Source of the DNA: Micromonospora sp. WMMD1102
Lineage (GTDB): Bacteria; Actinomycetota; Actinomycetes; Mycobacteriales; Micromonosporaceae
Length of the DNA: 64,000 nucleotides
NCBI RefSeq assembly: GCF_029626265.1
Contig: NZ_JARUBN010000001.1
Location: 2,418,001 to 2,482,000 of the forward strand
Direction: 5' to 3'
Shown: piece by piece, positions 61,233 through 64,000 of the stretch
Numbering within the stretch: the first letter of the stretch is position 1
Layout: each line of letters opens with the position of its first letter
Program-made: the position numbers and the translations under genes
Notes under the pieces: generated by a model
What the model was told of the DNA's origin: nothing
Databases searched by the model: none
Seen by the model: only the letters and a program-made list of their open reading frames with translations

Positions 61233-63029
61233 ATGCGGGTGGGAATCGTGGGTTTGGTGGAGCGGGTCATCCGACACGCCGGCCATGATCCGGACCGGGA
61301 GGCTGTCGTCCTGCTGCGCTGGGGTGAACGTGAGGAGCATTCGGAATCCCTGCGTTACGGCGAGCTGGACCAGGCGGCCCGGGAACTGGCCGGCCGACTG
61401 CGGGACCGCTGCCGGCCGGGTGATCGGGCACTGCTGCTCTATCCGACCGGTCTCGAGTTCGTCAAAAGCATCCTGGGCTGCATGTATGCCGGCGTCGTCC
61501 CGGTGCCGGCCCCGCTGCCCGACGGGGACAAGCACCACCTCATGCGGGCCACCGGAATCGCCCTGGACTCTGATCCGCGCATCGTGCTGACCGACAGCGC
61601 GAGCCTGGTCACGGTCTCCGACTGGATGAGCCAGGACGGGTTGGACCGGCTGCTCTGCACCGCCACCGACCTTGCCGGTCCGGCCGACCCGGGCGGATGG
61701 GACGGTCCGACGCACATCAGTCCGGCCGGGCTCGCGTTGCTGCGCTATACGACGGGTTCGACGAGCGACCCGAAAGGCGTAATGATCAGCAATGAGAATC
61801 TGGCGCACAACTTCGAGATATTTCGGGACACTTTTTCGCTGACTCCGGCGGACCGATGTCTCAGTTGGTTGCCGTTGCACGACGGGACCGGCCTGATCGA
61901 GATGCTTCTCGAACCGCTGTATCGCGGCGCCACCACCGTGCTCATGTCCGCCGACGATTTTTTCACCGATCCTTGCCGGTGGTTGGAAGCCGTTGACAAA
62001 TACGACGTGCGGATCAGTTCGGCGCCCGGATTCGCATACCGTCTGTGTGCTCGCGAGGTGACCGACGAGCAGGTCAGAGGCATGGACCTGGCCCGCTGGG
62101 AGCACGCCTTCGTCGGCGGCGCGGACCCGATCGAGCCGGAGCCGCTGATCGAATTCGCCGAGCGATTCGGGCCGGCGGGTTTCCGCCCCGAGGCGGTCCG
62201 GGTCGGCTACCACATCACCGAGTCGACATTGTTCGTCTCCGGCACCCGACCCGGTCGGCCGTTGGCGGTGGAACGATTCGACCCGAGCCGGTTGGAACAG
62301 AACATCCTCCTGCCGGCGGCGGCCGACGCGGCGGCGGCTAGATCACTTGTCAGCAGCGGCACCGTAAATGGTCTTGACATCAGGATCGTCGACCCCGAGA
62401 GCGCCTCGGTATTGCCGGACGGGCGGCTCGGCGAGATCTGGATCCGGGGCCGGAGCGTGGCCCGCGGCTACTGGCGACGCGAGGTGGAGACCGACCGGGT
62501 CTTCGGGGCGGCCACCGGGGACGGCGAGGGCGGCTACCTGCGCACCGGTGACCTCGGCGTCATCGCCGACGCCGAGCTGTACGTGCTGGGCCGGATGCGC
62601 GAGATGCTCGTCGTCGGCGGCCGGAGCCTCTATCCGCACGACATGGAGAAGGCGGTACGCACCTCCGACACCCGGTTCGCCGACCTGACCGGCACGGTCT
62701 TCGCGGTGCCCTCACCCCGCCAGGAGATCGTGGTCCTGCACGAGGTCCAGGCGGAGACCGCCGACCCGGCGTCGCTGTCGACGCTGGCCCGTACGGTCAA
62801 GGACTGGCTCAGCCGCTGCTTCGGCGTACGGGTGGCGAACGTGGCGTTCCTGCACCCCGGCAAGGTGCGCAAGTCGCCCGGCGGCAAGGTGCAGCGTGCG
62901 CTGATGCGGGAGCTGTTCATGGCCGACGCCCTCGATCCGGTCTACGAGGACCTGGACATCGAGACCCGGCGCCGCTACCGGGCGGTCCGCCCGGCGCTCG
63001 CGGTGAGCCACGGCAAGGACTTCCGATGA
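61233..63029 (+). CDS. second fatty acyl-AMP ligase homologue (FAAL2), motif-degenerate
   Basis: A 598-residue FAAL-like protein related to the enzyme at 23411. Both share LLYPTGLEFV and TSDPKGVM. A3 is LLRYTTGSTSDPKGVMIS, intact apart from minor changes. WLPLYHDMGLI is altered to WLPLHDGTGLI, NGAEPV to VGGADPIEP, and A5 (YGLAEAT in FAAL1) to VGYHITEST. RTGDLGVIADAELYVLGR and KSPGGKVQR are kept. It may activate a different acid or have lost activity. GGGGGGAA precedes ATG 61233. The neutral name ANL-family protein is safest. Confidence 0.82.
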   Translation: MRVGIVGLVERVIRHAGHDPDREAVVLLRWGEREEHSESLRYGELDQAARELAGRLRDRCRPGDRALLLYPTGLEFVKSILGCMYAGVVPVPAPLPDGDKHHLMRATGIALDSDPRIVLTDSASLVTVSDWMSQDGLDRLLCTATDLAGPADPGGWDGPTHISPAGLALLRYTTGSTSDPKGVMISNENLAHNFEIFRDTFSLTPADRCLSWLPLHDGTGLIEMLLEPLYRGATTVLMSADDFFTDPCRWLEAVDKYDVRISSAPGFAYRLCAREVTDEQVRGMDLARWEHAFVGGADPIEPEPLIEFAERFGPAGFRPEAVRVGYHITESTLFVSGTRPGRPLAVERFDPSRLEQNILLPAAADAAAARSLVSSGTVNGLDIRIVDPESASVLPDGRLGEIWIRGRSVARGYWRREVETDRVFGAATGDGEGGYLRTGDLGVIADAELYVLGRMREMLVVGGRSLYPHDMEKAVRTSDTRFADLTGTVFAVPSPRQEIVVLHEVQAETADPASLSTLARTVKDWLSRCFGVRVANVAFLHPGKVRKSPGGKVQRALMRELFMADALDPVYEDLDIETRRRYRAVRPALAVSHGKDFR

Positions 63030-63072
63030 CCGGCGCCGGGACGGCACCGACGACGACCGGCGGGAGGTGCTG

Positions 63073-64000
63073 ATGAGCACGATCCCGTCGACTCCGGCGC
63101 CGGCCGACAACCCCGAGGCGGGCCTGGCCGGCCACCCCCGGTCCGGGGAGCTGGAGTTCCGGATCCTCGGCTCGGTCGAGGTGGTCGACCCGACCGGTGT
63201 GGTCGAGCTGAGCGCGTCGAAGGTACGCACCGTGCTCGCCGTACTGCTACTCGCCCGGGGGCGGGTGGTCTCCGACTCGCGGCTCGCCGTCGTACTCTGG
63301 GGCGACGACCCGCCGGTCACCGCGGCGGCGCAGATCCAGACGTACGTCTCCCGGCTGCGCGCCAAGCTCGCCCCGGACGCCGAGATCGTCCGGCAGCGTC
63401 CCGGCTACGTGCTGCGGGTCGCGCCCCAGCGATTCGACCTGGTCCGGTTCGAGGAGCTGGCGGCGCGCGGTCGGGACGCCCTCGCGTCCCGGCGGCCGGC
63501 CGAGGCCGCCGAGGCGCTGCGCGCCGCGCTGGCGCTGTGGCGCGGTCCCGCCCTCGCCGGGGTCACCGAGTTCCTCAACGACGCCGAGCGGCCCCGGCTG
63601 GAGGAGGCGCGGTTGGCCGCGCTCGGCGACCGGATCGAGGCCGAACTCGCGCTCGGCCAGCACGGTCGGCTGGTCGTCGAACTGACCGGCCTGGTCGCCG
63701 CGGACCCGCTGCGTGAGCAGTTGCGCGGCCAGCTCATGCTGACCCTCTACCGCTGCGGCCGGCAGGCGGACGCGCTCGCCAGCTACCAGGACTACCGGCG
63801 GCTGCTCGCCGAGGAACTCGGTATCGACCCGGGTCGGGAGCTACAGGACCTGCACAAGTCGATCCTGGCCGCGGAGGCGACGCTCACGCTCCCGGCCCCG
63901 GAGGCCCGGGTCAGCGTCCGGCCCGTCTCGGCCGAGCCGCTGCCGGCCCGGCTTCCGCCGGACGTGGCCGACTTCACCGGCCGGGACCGGGAGGCCGCCC
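63073..64000 (+). CDS. AfsR/SARP-family transcriptional activator (3' end outside window)
   Basis: The visible 309 residues start at ATG 63073 with GGGAGGTGCTG upstream. LEFRILGSVEVVD, VRTVLAVLLLARGRVVS and LWGDDPPVTAAAQIQTYVSRLRAKL form the OmpR-like winged helix. RQRPGYVLRV leads into the bacterial transcriptional activation domain (DLVRFEELAARGRDAL; LYRCGRQADALASYQDYRRLLAEELGIDPGRELQDLH). The final LPPDVADFTGRDREAA matches the segment that opens the NB-ARC domain of AfsR-type SARPs, so a large regulator is expected. SARPs bind 11-bp-spaced heptamers at -35, and such sites occur before four units in this window. Confidence 0.93.
   Translation, partial: MSTIPSTPAPADNPEAGLAGHPRSGELEFRILGSVEVVDPTGVVELSASKVRTVLAVLLLARGRVVSDSRLAVVLWGDDPPVTAAAQIQTYVSRLRAKLAPDAEIVRQRPGYVLRVAPQRFDLVRFEELAARGRDALASRRPAEAAEALRAALALWRGPALAGVTEFLNDAERPRLEEARLAALGDRIEAELALGQHGRLVVELTGLVAADPLREQLRGQLMLTLYRCGRQADALASYQDYRRLLAEELGIDPGRELQDLHKSILAAEATLTLPAPEARVSVRPVSAEPLPARLPPDVADFTGRDREAA

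Noticed and set aside
1..64000. Insertion sequences, integrases, attachment sites, tRNA or rRNA genes
   Set aside because: No transposase or recombinase motifs, no tRNA-like cloverleaf and no terminal inverted repeats with target duplications were seen.

Overview
The DNA is very GC-rich, with strong third-position G/C bias, GTG starts and many 4-bp start/stop overlaps (ATGA, GTGA). It also carries a DUF5753/DUF397 gene pair, an HrpA helicase with an actinobacterial-style architecture, and an AfsR/SARP regulator. Together these point to a filamentous actinomycete, most plausibly of the Micromonosporaceae. The species cannot be named from the sequence.

Layout. (1) 1-6503 is the flank: the tail of a DUF5753-type regulator and its DUF397 partner on the plus strand, then on the minus strand a membrane protein of unknown function, a small sugar-transferase-like remnant, hrpA and a histidine-phosphatase-family gene. 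(2) 6756-23298 is one long plus-strand operon for a reducing type II polyketide or fatty-acid-like system. It has two ACPs, three ketosynthases with intact Cys-His-His triads, three KS-fold proteins that have lost it, an alpha/beta hydrolase, hotdog dehydratase/thioesterase proteins, two SDR reductases, a DsbA-fold isomerase-like protein and a complete acetyl-CoA carboxylase (fused beta-alpha carboxyltransferase, biotin carrier, biotin carboxylase). (3) 23411-30801 is a lipo-initiation cassette: fatty acyl-AMP ligase, two acyl-CoA-dehydrogenase homologues, ACP and a free-standing condensation domain. A MacB-type ABC exporter follows (30901-34130), ending in a strong terminator. (4) 34344-58625 holds SbnA/SbnB-type genes for L-2,3-diaminopropionate, an MbtH protein, three NRPS genes forming a six-module line, and an MFS exporter. 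The last NRPS is fused in frame to a beta-lactamase-fold domain and then to an ornithine-carbamoyltransferase-like domain. (5) 58737-60664 has two TauD-type dioxygenases. (6) 61233-64000 has a second, motif-degenerate fatty acyl-AMP ligase and the start of an AfsR/SARP regulator that runs off the window.

How it may work (inference). ACC supplies malonyl units and the type II enzymes build a reduced or unsaturated chain. The FAAL/ACAD/ACP cassette activates and desaturates an acyl group, and the stand-alone C domain places it on the first residue of NRPS1, which lacks its own C domain. Six A domains, read by eye, look Gln-like, Thr-like, Thr-like, Asn-like, Asn-like and Gly. The beta-lactamase-fold domain would release the lipohexapeptide. 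Diaminopropionate, its possible carbamoylation, and beta-hydroxylation would provide unusual residues.

The most notable non-coding signal is a repeated 7-4-7 heptamer motif (TATAGNN-N4-TATAGNN) followed after exactly 8 bp by a yAnnnT -10-like hexamer. It occurs upstream of four transcription units and matches the classic SARP promoter layout, so the SARP gene at the right edge is the natural candidate regulator. I did not recognise the cluster as a known compound's pathway.
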